Positions 37,487 to 45,956 of a DNA stretch of 64,000 nucleotides are shown here, in pieces. The position numbers and the translations under genes were made by a program. The stretch is from a virus. The notes beneath the pieces were generated by a model. It saw only the letters and a list, made by a program, of their open reading frames with translations, made no database searches and was not told the origin of the DNA. The stretch spans positions 1-64,000 of IMG/VR virus record IMGVR_UViG_3300027902_000155, one strand, 5' to 3'. Each line of letters starts with the position of its first letter. Position 1 is the stretch's first letter.

Positions 37487-39485
37487 ATGCCGCGGCCGTG
37501 TCGTTCCACATGTTCTGATACAGCGACGCGTGAGCGTCAGCAGGCATCGGACGAACGTCGCCTCGGTCCTTTGTCTCTGACCTGTTCTCGATTTGCTTCT
37601 CAGACGTCACCTCTGGCCGGTACGACGCCTTGGTTACCGGCCATGGCGTGATCGCCTCGGGAGCTACCCTCTTCTCGGTCTTGGGCGTCGGCTCTACAGA
37701 TGCATCGCGACGCTGCTCACGGAGTACGTCTCTAAGCGGGTCGTCGCGCGCGAGTTTGTCGCCCATAGACTTATACTCGCCGTCTGCAGCCGGCTTAGGA
37801 GATGCTTCGGCAACAGGCTTAGGAGATGCTTCGGCAACAGGCTTAGGTGTAGCATCTGGTGATTTAGTTGCCGTCTGATCGTTCTGAGGATACTGCTTAT
37901 CGTATTCTGCTGTCTGTCTATTAAATTCATGAGTCCATCCTCGGTCAAATTCTTCGTGCGAGGGACGACTACTAGACATTCCTGGATATGGATTACCACC
38001 GGGGTTCGTCGGTTCACCTCTAGGATAGAAGCCCGGCCCCTGTTGGTGCATCATATAGCGCTCTGCCCCAGTGGGTAGCCTACCATTTTTTTTCTTAAAT
38101 TCTTCGTCATTTTTCTTCCATATCCTAGCAGCCACGCGCGCGTTATCGAGCGGATTGTAGATATTTTCTCCAGGCTTAGCGTTCTTTGCCCATTCTTCTC
38201 TACCAATCTGCATCAACCCCTTATATTGCGTTGGTTTGTCTATGTTACTGTTAGGATTCATAGACGACTCAATATTTGCTACCGCTCTTAGTTCGTTTAT
38301 TGGGTACCCGGTCTCACGCGCTACCTGCTCAAGAGCAGCATTGACCTCTGCCTTACCCGCAGCTGTAGCACGATCAACTGGCACACTTGATCCAGAATGA
38401 TTATAGCCGCGCGGGCGACCCGTTGGTCCTGGCGTTCCTCCTGCTAGCGCGTCGCCTACCTGACCGAGAGACGCAGGAAAGACTCGCGACAGGTCTTCGC
38501 CGAACTTGTCGCCGCCCGTCTTGCGCGCGGTAGTTGGGCCCTCTGTTGACTGAGTAAGCGAGACCAGCTTCGGCTGCATGCTCGGTGGCACAGTGATGCC
38601 TCCGCCGCCTCCGCCCGGAGCTTGTCCTCCGCCCGGCGGCGCAGGACCACCCGCGGTGCCAGGAGGACCCTCGCCGCCGCCGACCGTGAGCGCCGCGTTC
38701 TGGAATCCCCCGCGGCTCGAACCGGGAGTACCGGTACCGACTGACTTGACGTCGAAGGTGAGCTTGTCGGCCTTTAGAGTGATCTTCTCTGCATGGATCT
38801 TGATCTTGTTGTTCGCGGCTTCTGAGGTAAACGACGCGCGCTTTAGTCCCTCTGAGTCTCTGTCGTCCGGACGAGCCGTCCTCAGGTCTGGACCGCCCGT
38901 CTGGCGAATGCTGTCGAGACCGTCAGACTGATCTAGACTCATCGGCTTCGGCGCTGGGGTGTCCTTGGTAGCATTAGGAGCGATGTCTGGCTTCTCTACG
39001 GCCGTAGCGTCTTCCTTGTCTTTCTTGCCGCTCAGCAAGTACGCTATGGTGCCGACGCCGACGATCGAGGCGATAGCTCCGAGGATGACCTTGGCGTGCT
39101 TCGTAAAGAATCCGGCGACGCCTCCTCCGAGCAGGTCGCCGATGATGCCCGAGCCAAACGACCTCTTGAGGTCCTCGAGCGCTGCGCGCGTACCCTTCTG
39201 TTCGGACAGCAGCTCGGGCAGTTCTGTTGCCGTAGCCTGAGTAGATTCAGCGATGTGATCGACGCCGACCCTGATGGCCTCGAGCTGGTCTATCGTCGGA
39301 CTGTCGCTTGGACCGGCCGAGCCCGGGCGCGAAGTCTTTGCTTGGACAGCACTACCGCCGTGGCCCAGGCCAGGTAGTCCAGGCAGCAGGGCGCGCGCGG
39401 TCATCCTACCGACGCCCTTCGTTGCCGTCCAGGCGACTTTCCCTGCCCTCGATGCCACGCTTGATACTATGCTGCCTATCGTCAT
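37485..39485 (-). CDS. virion-associated protein with SLT-type transglycosylase domain
   Basis: 666 residues. N-terminus with basic/helical part, then a TM helix (ILGAIASIVGVGTIAYLL, about residue 135-152), a Gly/Pro-rich linker and an SLT domain: INELRAVANIESSMNPNSN carries the catalytic Glu, KGLMQIG follows. C-terminal tail has SPKPVAEA repeats. The minus-strand promoter region upstream serves the whole operon. The SLT part (about 37900-38450) is lower in GC than the rest. Probably a tail-carried wall-degrading protein or tape-measure partner. Confidence 0.7.
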   Translation of the reverse strand: MTIGSIVSSVASRAGKVAWTATKGVGRMTARALLPGLPGLGHGGSAVQAKTSRPGSAGPSDSPTIDQLEAIRVGVDHIAESTQATATELPELLSEQKGTRAALEDLKRSFGSGIIGDLLGGGVAGFFTKHAKVILGAIASIVGVGTIAYLLSGKKDKEDATAVEKPDIAPNATKDTPAPKPMSLDQSDGLDSIRQTGGPDLRTARPDDRDSEGLKRASFTSEAANNKIKIHAEKITLKADKLTFDVKSVGTGTPGSSRGGFQNAALTVGGGEGPPGTAGGPAPPGGGQAPGGGGGGITVPPSMQPKLVSLTQSTEGPTTARKTGGDKFGEDLSRVFPASLGQVGDALAGGTPGPTGRPRGYNHSGSSVPVDRATAAGKAEVNAALEQVARETGYPINELRAVANIESSMNPNSNIDKPTQYKGLMQIGREEWAKNAKPGENIYNPLDNARVAARIWKKNDEEFKKKNGRLPTGAERYMMHQQGPGFYPRGEPTNPGGNPYPGMSSSRPSHEEFDRGWTHEFNRQTAEYDKQYPQNDQTATKSPDATPKPVAEASPKPVAEASPKPAADGEYKSMGDKLARDDPLRDVLREQRRDASVEPTPKTEKRVAPEAITPWPVTKASYRPEVTSEKQIENRSETKDRGDVRPMPADAHASLYQNMWNDTAAA
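37792..37850 (-). repeat. 24-bp tandem repeat encoding SPKPVAEA
   Basis: Two perfect 24-base copies starting at 37792 and 37816 plus a partial third. Keeps the reading frame (eight residues per unit); a proline-rich spacer that may vary in copy number. Confidence 0.8.
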
Positions 39486-39498
39486 CTAATTCTCTCTT

Positions 39499-42400
39499 TT
39501 AGAACGCCATGGCCGCGAGGGCCCCGGACATAGCCGAGTTCTGTAACTCGTCGCTAGTCGCACTTTTTAGTTCTACGGGTTCTTTTTCTTTGACCGTCTT
39601 TGTAACGCGCTGCTCGCGCTCGATGATGTGTATGCTGGGCGTGACTACAGCAGTTTGCGTGTCCTTCATCGCGAGATCCGCTGACTCCTCAGCTAGTCTC
39701 TTTCCAGACTCATACTTCAAACGGCCCTGCTCCGCGATCCTTGTAGCGTTAGACTCTCTCGGTGTGTCCGTGAGCTGCTTTGCCTCAGCGAGCTGCGAGC
39801 GTACTGCACCAGTAAATTCTGACGTCGGAAGGTTCTTGTCGAGAGTAAACGCGTCGCCGCGCTTGAGGTACCTTGCTGCAGTACCGCTGCCGAGCTGTGC
39901 CACTGCCAGGGCCTCGAGCTTCTTTCCGGTATCTGCGTCCTTATAGAGCTTTCCTGCACTCTTGTTGGCGCGAAGTTCACGGTCCTTGAGCAGCAGGTAG
40001 CCAGCGTAGTACTCTTCTTGCAGCTGCGGGTCCTTGATGAAGTCTGTGCGGGTGGGCGCCCGACCGGTGCGACCGAAGATTTTTGTGTGAATGTCTCTTG
40101 CGTCTTCGTCGTTGAACTGGTACCGGCCGTAGTTAGCGTTGCCTCGGTCCTGCAGCTTGTAGTCGCCGAGCGGATTGCGTCCCCTTACGTTCTTGTTAGA
40201 ACCAGACTCGATCTGAGAGACGCCGCGGCGCAGAGCAGTGATCTCGTCGACGCTGGCACCCGTCTGTTCCATGACCTTACGGTATGCAGGATGCAGTGTC
40301 TCGCCGCGCGAGTCGACGAGTGGCTTCTCTTCCATTCTGATGCCTCCTAGGGTACCGGGATTGATTACTCGTCCGTAGCCGCGAGAGGTCGCTCCGGCAG
40401 ACGTGTCGTCGTTGTAAGACGGGTTAGTAACGTGAGACGGTAGGGAACGCTCGATGTACTCGTCGCCGCCTCCACTGATCACCTCTGGACCAGAGAGACC
40501 TACGACACGGCCGGTAAGCTTGCCGGGGTCGCGCATGACCTCTGGACCGCGCTCGCCGACGATGGTGATCGAGTCGTTCTTGGTATAACTGCGTCTGCGA
40601 CGGCGGGTACCACCGGTAGCAAGTTCTTGAGTAGGCTTCTGAGCAGGAACGGGCACCGGACCGGACTCGGGTTCTGTATCGTCCGGCTTCTTTGAGTCTG
40701 CGGTCTTTTTCTTTTCTTGCTTTGCTTCCTTCTTTACTTCCTTACCGTATATGCCCTCGCTGGCCGCTAGTGCTGGATGGACGCCTCGATATTCGAGATG
40801 GCCCTGGTCCCAGCCTGCGCCCGGTCGACCTCCGAAGTCACCGCCCCAGACGATGCCGCGACGGTTTAATATCGCTCGCCATCTCTCTGGATTCTCTTCG
40901 ACCCACCTACGCATGGCCGGACTCAATAGCACTTGGTCGTCCATGTCGATAGCGTTGCCGTACGCGTGCTGTGACCAGCCTGATCCGCCGCCGCGCTTCA
41001 TTCGATAAGCATACGAACCGAGGTGTCTGAGAGGCGCGCCGTTCGCAGCTAGGTCGTCGAAAAATCCCTTGAACGCTTCTGCAGACGCGGCATTGACAGT
41101 AATCTTACCGTACGCCGTCATCACAGGAACTAGATTCTCTCCTGGGCCGCCGTGCTGTCCGTGCATGTAGTTATAGCCGCCTGGCGACTGTGCCCCGGCA
41201 TTGAGTGCTGCAGAAGAACCTCCGAGTCCGCCGACGCCGCCGAGACCAGCACCGCCGTTTGGATCAAGAGACGCGAGCAGTCCGCCCGGTCTCGTGAGTA
41301 CCGAGGCTCCTCCAGCAGAACCTACAGCGCCCAGGGCCGAGCTGGTGCCAGACATAGCACCGGCAGAGAGCGCCGTTGCGTCTTCGCCTGAAGAAGTCAG
41401 AGCTGCCGATTGAAACGCGGCGCGACCAACAGACCCTGTAGCACGGCCAGCGCCCTTGAAGATGACCTCGTCTGCCTCGAACGTGATCTCTCTAGCCTCA
41501 AGAGTCAGTTCGGCGAGTCGCGTTTCGTCGGTCTCTCTTAGCGACATAGGAGAATAGAGGCCGGGCGGCTTAGTCAGTCTATCGAATACTGAACCCTTCT
41601 GTTCTTGTGCCTTCTGATGCTTCTGTATCCTCTTTAGTGCTGCATCAGAACCAGAGTAGTCATAGATCGCCCTTCCGCCAGCAGCACCGCCCATCGAGCC
41701 CACGACGCCGCCGACGAAAGCACCTAGAGGGACCGTTATCGGAGCCAGCGGACCTCCTAGTCCTCCGATGGCAGCACCGGCGATAGCTCCGCCGGATCCA
41801 CCGGCGACAGCACCAACTCCAACCGATGCTGCTCTCTTAGCATCGCCAGTTTCCCAGTACTCAAGTAAGCCCTCGATTACTCCGCCGAGCGCAGCGCCGC
41901 CGATGACTCTTCCAGATCTAGCTGCGAGTCTTGCAGCCGCCCTGGCTCCAGCTACTCTTCCGCCAGTCGCTGCAGCCGCTTTAGCAGCCGCGCCGATACC
42001 TCCGCCAGCACTCTTTAGTACTTTAGCCTTAGCGATAGTACCGATTACGTCATTCGCAAGGCTGTTGCTGCCGTCAGAGGAAGAACCCTTGTTGTTCTTG
42101 ATGACTTCTGTAAGTTCAGTAACTGCTTGGATTTCTTTTTCTTGCCCAGCGACCAGCGCTTCTGTACCCTCAGCAGTGCGCTGGGTAAAGTCTTCGATAG
42201 CCCCGACTTTTATCCGGAGCGCATCTACCTGCTGTGGCTGGATACCGGCTCCGGCAGGGGCTGCTGCTGGCTTAGTTTTCTCGGTGTAGTCTCTGCCTAG
42301 GTCATAGAGACCTCGAGCACCCGGAAGCAGCGCGCCGAGCATGAGCCTTTCGGCGTATCTTACTGGATGACGGAGACCGCGAGCGAACGGCCTAGCACCC

Positions 42401-42759
42401 GGCAGGATAGCAGCAAGCGTAGAATGAACGGCGAACTCGCCCATCGCAGCGAGGAAGCCAGACTTCTTTGGCCTGTTGTTGACGCCGCCATCTTTCGGGG
42501 GCTTCGGTGGGGCCTTTGGTGTCTTTTTGGTTGGTTCTTCAGATGTTTGTCGTGAAACATCTTCTTCGGGGGTCGCTTCATTCTCGACCTCGTCTTCCCA
42601 GCGCAGACCGAGACGCTTCATCTCGGCGTCTACGTTTCTCTTGCTGGCACCGAAGTACTGCTCGGCGATGGCATAGACGTCGGCTCGCGGTACCTTCTCC
42701 TTGATGAGTTTCTGAAGGAACTGCGCGTTTAGACTAGTCCATGCCTCATATCTGGCCAT
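39499..42759 (-). CDS. large virion protein with M15 peptidase and lysozyme-like domains
   Basis: 1086 residues. N-terminal helical part (KVPRADVYAIAEQYFGA), a long Ala/Gly-rich hydrophobic region (about 215-365), then an M15-type peptidase: GWSQHAYGNAIDMDD gives the zinc His and Asp, WDQGHLEY the distal His. Further on ITALRRGVSQIESGSNKN and ANYGRYQFND form an SLT/lysozyme-like domain. In the place where T4-like phages have tape-measure and hub genes, so it may be a tape measure carrying two wall-cleaving activities. Substrate specificity is inferred from motifs only. Confidence 0.7.
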   Translation of the reverse strand: MARYEAWTSLNAQFLQKLIKEKVPRADVYAIAEQYFGASKRNVDAEMKRLGLRWEDEVENEATPEEDVSRQTSEEPTKKTPKAPPKPPKDGGVNNRPKKSGFLAAMGEFAVHSTLAAILPGARPFARGLRHPVRYAERLMLGALLPGARGLYDLGRDYTEKTKPAAAPAGAGIQPQQVDALRIKVGAIEDFTQRTAEGTEALVAGQEKEIQAVTELTEVIKNNKGSSSDGSNSLANDVIGTIAKAKVLKSAGGGIGAAAKAAAATGGRVAGARAAARLAARSGRVIGGAALGGVIEGLLEYWETGDAKRAASVGVGAVAGGSGGAIAGAAIGGLGGPLAPITVPLGAFVGGVVGSMGGAAGGRAIYDYSGSDAALKRIQKHQKAQEQKGSVFDRLTKPPGLYSPMSLRETDETRLAELTLEAREITFEADEVIFKGAGRATGSVGRAAFQSAALTSSGEDATALSAGAMSGTSSALGAVGSAGGASVLTRPGGLLASLDPNGGAGLGGVGGLGGSSAALNAGAQSPGGYNYMHGQHGGPGENLVPVMTAYGKITVNAASAEAFKGFFDDLAANGAPLRHLGSYAYRMKRGGGSGWSQHAYGNAIDMDDQVLLSPAMRRWVEENPERWRAILNRRGIVWGGDFGGRPGAGWDQGHLEYRGVHPALAASEGIYGKEVKKEAKQEKKKTADSKKPDDTEPESGPVPVPAQKPTQELATGGTRRRRRSYTKNDSITIVGERGPEVMRDPGKLTGRVVGLSGPEVISGGGDEYIERSLPSHVTNPSYNDDTSAGATSRGYGRVINPGTLGGIRMEEKPLVDSRGETLHPAYRKVMEQTGASVDEITALRRGVSQIESGSNKNVRGRNPLGDYKLQDRGNANYGRYQFNDEDARDIHTKIFGRTGRAPTRTDFIKDPQLQEEYYAGYLLLKDRELRANKSAGKLYKDADTGKKLEALAVAQLGSGTAARYLKRGDAFTLDKNLPTSEFTGAVRSQLAEAKQLTDTPRESNATRIAEQGRLKYESGKRLAEESADLAMKDTQTAVVTPSIHIIEREQRVTKTVKEKEPVELKSATSDELQNSAMSGALAAMAF

Positions 42760-43205
42760 TAGTGATCGTCGCCGTTCTTAGTGATGCCGTCGATGATGGC
42801 CCGCTTCTCTTGGCCGCGAGACCAGCTGGTGATGCCGAGGATAGCGCCGAAGGCGAGGTGGATGAGTCCCCCGCCCTGTAGCGTGATCGGGACCCAGGGG
42901 GTATAGGCGACGATGTGGAGCGCCGCAGTGAGCCAAGAACCGATCGGGAATATGATGAAGTCGCAAGCGCAGATCGCGGCGTACAGCCAGCCCATCGTCG
43001 GACGCCAGTGCGCCTTGAACCAGTGTTCGTCTTCAAGGGTAAAGTCGCGTAGCTGCTGCTGCTTTTGCGCATCTAGGTGCAGTCGTTCTACGGCGAGCGT
43101 CTCAGTAAAGACTTGTTTGCGAGTGTCTAATGCGTCAGCAACAGCACTCTGAACAGGTACCGGTTGAGTATTGGCGCTTACAGGTGCGTCATCGATCTTG
43201 CCCAT
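42759..43205 (-). CDS. holin-like membrane protein
   Basis: 148 residues from ATG 43205 (a TTG 21 bases earlier is less likely since the late octamer lies just upstream). Charged coiled-coil N-terminus, then WFKAHWRPTMGWLYAAICACDF, IIFPIGSWLTAALHIVAY, and LIHLAFGAILGITSW: three hydrophobic helices like 3-TM holins of gene-transfer agents. C-terminus is charged (RGQEKRAIIDG). Could permeabilise the membrane at lysis or be a virion membrane component. Confidence 0.6.
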   Translation of the reverse strand: MGKIDDAPVSANTQPVPVQSAVADALDTRKQVFTETLAVERLHLDAQKQQQLRDFTLEDEHWFKAHWRPTMGWLYAAICACDFIIFPIGSWLTAALHIVAYTPWVPITLQGGGLIHLAFGAILGITSWSRGQEKRAIIDGITKNGDDH

Positions 43206-43227
43206 GAGAGGTTCCCTCGTACTCAAG

Positions 43228-43235
43228 TATTTAGG
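43228..43235 (-). promoter_or_regulatory. late octamer CCTAAATA (minus strand)
   Basis: Overlaps the stop of the gp51-like frame and lies 22 bases upstream of the holin-like start, with GAGG as ribosome site. Confidence 0.5.
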
Positions 43236-43413
43236 GTCTGTTCTCTTGGGATTCCCTGACCTTCTTCATGTGCTCGGCAAGGAGGTCTACATAGACGTCT
43301 CGCTCCCACGGCACCATGTCCTCGACCTCAGACAGCGACCACTTGTTGTGCTGAACGAGGGCGAATACGGTAGTCAGGTAGCCTCGAAGATCTCCGTAGC
43401 TCAGCGAAGCGCG
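43231..43413 (-). CDS. 51: gp51-like C-terminal extension reached by -1 frameshift from gp26
   Basis: 60 codons after the slip, without an ATG, GTG or TTG start between the upstream stop (43434-43432) and the ATG at 43317. Reads RASLSYGDLRGYLTTVFALV then WSLSEVEDMVPWERDVYVDL and AEHMKKV. 'ED(M/L)-PWERD-Y---L--H' is the pattern I associate with gp51 (baseplate hub assembly) in T4-like phages. It overlaps the gp26 end, where T TTT TTC (43419-43413) is a textbook -1 slippery heptamer in the gp26 frame. The product would be a gp26-gp51 fusion of about 295 residues. Confidence 0.75.
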   Translation of the reverse strand, partial: RASLSYGDLRGYLTTVFALVQHNKWSLSEVEDMVPWERDVYVDLLAEHMKKVRESQENRP

Positions 43414-44117
43414 AAAAAATCTGATAGCGAGCTAAGGGTGATAGTCCTCTCGTGATCGAGCGAGTTCTTGTACTTCAAGACGTAGTGCATCTTGGGGGTC
43501 GCCTGTAGGAACGCCTGGATCTTGTTGAAGGCCTCGATGTCGAGCGACTCGACGAACGTCGTGAGTTCTTCTTCGGTCTCGTTCTTGGTCTCAAAGACGG
43601 CATCGCCCTGCCATGCAGACACGATGCACTTCTTCACCAGCTCGAACAGCATGGCTTCCTCAGAGAGCTGAGTGAACTCCTTGTCGCCGTAGATAGACGC
43701 CGGCGGATACTGCAGTACTATCCCTACGTCTGGTCCGAGGACTATCTTGTTTGACCCCGCCTTGTCGCCCGGCGCCTCAACCTTGACTTCGTCTAGGTTG
43801 ATCTTGAAGCTGTACTGCTTCTCGTCTTCGGCGTCCTCGTAAGTGACGCTGATCACGTTAGAGACGGATGCCGCGCGCAGCTTGAGGTAGAAGTACTCGA
43901 GGGCGAAGATCGGGAGCGTCTCTACGTCCAGGTCGTCGAGTGAACAGTTCGCCACGACCTGCTTAATGGCGAGCAAGATGTCAGAGAGCTCGTCTGACGC
44001 CTTAGCGATCATCAGCAGCTTTTCTTCCTTGACCGTGAACGGCCTGAACCTGCGGTCCTTTTGGTCTGCTGGATTCTTGATGGTGAGTATCGGCTTGTCG
44101 ATCTTAGGGAATGCCAT
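43401..44117 (-). CDS. 26: baseplate hub assembly protein gp26
   Basis: 238 residues (T4: 208). Pattern: DRRFRPFTVKEEKLLMIAK, LSDILLAIKQVVANC, LPIFALEYFYLKLRAASVSN and MHYVLKYKNSL, matching PF12322-type gp26 as I know it ('F-PF--KEEK-L-MA' and 'D--Y-FLKLRAKSV'). Chaperone-type factor for hub building. The 3' end contains the slippery site T TTT TTC six codons before its stop, see the gp51-like feature. Confidence 0.88.
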   Translation of the reverse strand: MAFPKIDKPILTIKNPADQKDRRFRPFTVKEEKLLMIAKASDELSDILLAIKQVVANCSLDDLDVETLPIFALEYFYLKLRAASVSNVISVTYEDAEDEKQYSFKINLDEVKVEAPGDKAGSNKIVLGPDVGIVLQYPPASIYGDKEFTQLSEEAMLFELVKKCIVSAWQGDAVFETKNETEEELTTFVESLDIEAFNKIQAFLQATPKMHYVLKYKNSLDHERTITLSSLSDFFALR

Positions 44118-44143
44118 GCTGTCTCCGTTTCATTCAGTTGTGT

Positions 44144-44854
44144 TTATACAGTAACTGCAGCGCCCTGCGTACTAAACGCGCCGAGTCTCTGTAAGACTGG
44201 CTGGTTTGCTGGAACGCCCGTGGGTTGCTGGACTGCGTCAGTAGCGTCGACGTTTACGAGTGACCAGTCGCGGAACGTGAAGCTGACTGTCAATTTCAGT
44301 AGCTGGTCGTGAGCGCCCCAAGACAGGGGAACGTCTGGCATCATGTTTGGATAGGCCTGGTACATCATGATGGTCTGCACGATCGATCCGCGGGGGTCGA
44401 GGACGTCGACCTTTATCGTCGACTGATACTCTGCTCTATACTCGAGTTCGTTGCTTGCGCGGCGCGGCGCGGCGCCTGGAGTAGCATGTTCGTCGCCGTA
44501 GGCAAAGATAGAGTTGATCCATGAGTAAAAGAATGCCCAGACGAAGCCGTCTGAGTCGGGGATGAAGGAGATAGAGTTATCTGAGAACACCACGTTGAAC
44601 GGCGTCTTCTGGATCGGGCCGATGCCGTAGCGCTGGACGTCAGACGTCGCGATCAAGACGCCTGGAGCTCTGACGCTGTCGGCGCGGTAGTTAAAGATCT
44701 CTTCAGCACCCATCTGATACTGGTTGCCGCTCAGTGCAGTTATCGTCTTGCCTCGGAGGATAGGCGGAGGCACGATCGTCACAAAGAAGTCGTGTGGCTT
44801 TAGGTAGCCACCGTCTGATAAGTTCGCCCTAAATTCTTCGACGTCGAAGGCCAT
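44144..44854 (-). CDS. 54: tail-tube-fold baseplate protein, gp54-like (tube initiator)
   Basis: 236 residues from ATG 44854 (TGATG overlap); a longer frame enters the upstream gene. Pattern: YLKPHDFFVTIVPPPILRG, FNYRADSVRAPGVLI, FSDNSISFIPDSDGFVWAFF, YRAEYQSTIKVDVLD and LSWGAHDQLLKLTVSFTFRDW. The alternation and the 'R-xx-S--FPG-' style loop fit the gp19/gp54 tube fold. T4 gp54 is 320 residues, so this is a short version. Nucleates the tail tube on the baseplate. Confidence 0.65.
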   Translation of the reverse strand: MAFDVEEFRANLSDGGYLKPHDFFVTIVPPPILRGKTITALSGNQYQMGAEEIFNYRADSVRAPGVLIATSDVQRYGIGPIQKTPFNVVFSDNSISFIPDSDGFVWAFFYSWINSIFAYGDEHATPGAAPRRASNELEYRAEYQSTIKVDVLDPRGSIVQTIMMYQAYPNMMPDVPLSWGAHDQLLKLTVSFTFRDWSLVNVDATDAVQQPTGVPANQPVLQRLGAFSTQGAAVTV

Positions 44855-45453
44855 CAGCCTACTGCCCTTACTGAGTCTTTCCAGACCTGCTCTGCCGACG
44901 CCTTCTCGAAGCGCTGCAGCGGCAGCAGCAGTGCCTTGTCCCAATCCGGCGGAGAGATCATCTTTATCTCAGACATGACGTGGCCCGCCAGGTACTCCTT
45001 GACGCACGGCTTGAAGTACCTGCTCTTCGCCGAGCGCTTCAGGATCTGGTACGAGATATTTAGGCGCGTCTTGTCAGTGATGTTCTCTGTAGTCGCGAGG
45101 TTATAGAGGGACGACATCAGGGCCGCGCGGTAGGGCACAGGAAGGTAGTGGAGATTGATTCCGAGCCATCCGTCGGCGCGCATGTCGGTGATGAACACCA
45201 TGGGGAACCGGTCGTAGTACGGCAGCGTCTTCTTGAGTTTGGGGTCGTAGAAGTAGCAGCAGAGGGCGCCGATCACGTCTGTCGTTATGCTGCTGAGGGC
45301 GACCGTGTCCTCCGAGGCGAGCAGTCTGTTGGGGGTGACGCCGGTCATGCCCTGGGCGGTAGCGTAGTACCATGCTCGAGCATCCTTCACCAGGGCGGTG
45401 TTGATTCCCGCCTTCTGTGCCTGCTTTGCCATATTTTGGAAGATGTAAGCCAT
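44854..45453 (-). CDS. conserved T4-like phage protein, tail or head completion region
   Basis: 199 residues. Helical start (NMAKQAQKAGINTALVKDAR), then YDPKLKKTLPYYDRFPMVF and GWLGINLHYLPVPYRAALM, then ISYQILKRSAKSRYFKPCVKEYL. The 'KTLPYYD-FP-V' and 'G-LG-N-HYLP---R--L' blocks are familiar from many T4-like genomes, but I cannot tie them to a named T4 gene with certainty. Its position beside gp4 suggests head or neck assembly. Confidence 0.6.
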   Translation of the reverse strand: MAYIFQNMAKQAQKAGINTALVKDARAWYYATAQGMTGVTPNRLLASEDTVALSSITTDVIGALCCYFYDPKLKKTLPYYDRFPMVFITDMRADGWLGINLHYLPVPYRAALMSSLYNLATTENITDKTRLNISYQILKRSAKSRYFKPCVKEYLAGHVMSEIKMISPPDWDKALLLPLQRFEKASAEQVWKDSVRAVG

Positions 45454-45459
45454 TCGACT

Positions 45460-45467
45460 TATTTATC
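45460..45467 (-). promoter_or_regulatory. late octamer GATAAATA (minus strand)
   Basis: Six bases before the ATG at 45453, between gp4 and the next gene. Almost no leader would be produced. Confidence 0.5.
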
Positions 45468-45469
45468 GG

Positions 45470-45898
45470 TCAAAAAGTAACTCCGAGTTCGTGCTCAGTG
45501 ATCACCTGAAAGTGCCATGCCCGCTGCTTACAGTAGGCCCGCGCGGCGCGAAACTTAGCGTCGTTCACGCCGTAGGTCATCACCTCTGACAGGAACTTAC
45601 GCTTGCTCTTGCCCTTCGGACTCGGCGGTACGGTCTCCTTCATGGGCTTGATCTCGACGATCGACTGAGACCCGTCTTGCATCTTGATGTGGAAGTCGGG
45701 AAAGTACCGGTGCACGCGCCCGTCCTTGGGCGAGACGTAGGGTATCTGTATCTCCTCAGACGACCACTGGACTACCTCGGGATTGCCGTCTAGACGTATC
45801 ATCGACTGCAGTTCCCACGACGAGCGGTACCAGATGTTGGTCGGGTCGCCCCTGTACTTCTGGGGATTCTTGGGCTTGAACTGTCCCTTCCAGGCCAT
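45470..45898 (-). CDS. 4: head completion protein gp4 (nuclease-like)
   Basis: 142 residues (T4: 150). Almost collinear with T4 gp4: MAWKGQFKPKNPQKYRGDP, NIWYRSSWELQSM, VQWSSEEIQIPYVSPKDG and RYFPDFHIKMQDG, SIVEIKPMKE. The PDF...EIK arrangement is a PD-(D/E)XK-type core. Needed to stabilise filled heads before tail joining. First gene of the minus-strand late operon. Confidence 0.92.
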   Translation of the reverse strand: MAWKGQFKPKNPQKYRGDPTNIWYRSSWELQSMIRLDGNPEVVQWSSEEIQIPYVSPKDGRVHRYFPDFHIKMQDGSQSIVEIKPMKETVPPSPKGKSKRKFLSEVMTYGVNDAKFRAARAYCKQRAWHFQVITEHELGVTF

Positions 45899-45918
45899 CG
45901 TTCACCTTCTGGTTACAC

Positions 45919-45945
45919 GATAAATAAGATCGCGTAGTATTTATT
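45919..45945. promoter_or_regulatory. divergent late promoters
   Basis: Plus strand GATAAATA 45919-45926 for gp48 (leader with AAGGA before ATG 45957). Minus strand AATAAATA (45938-45945 read backwards) for gp4, with AAGGTG before the ATG at 45898. The two octamers overlap in their transcribed leaders. Confidence 0.75.
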
Positions 45946-45956
45946 AAGGAAATCTA

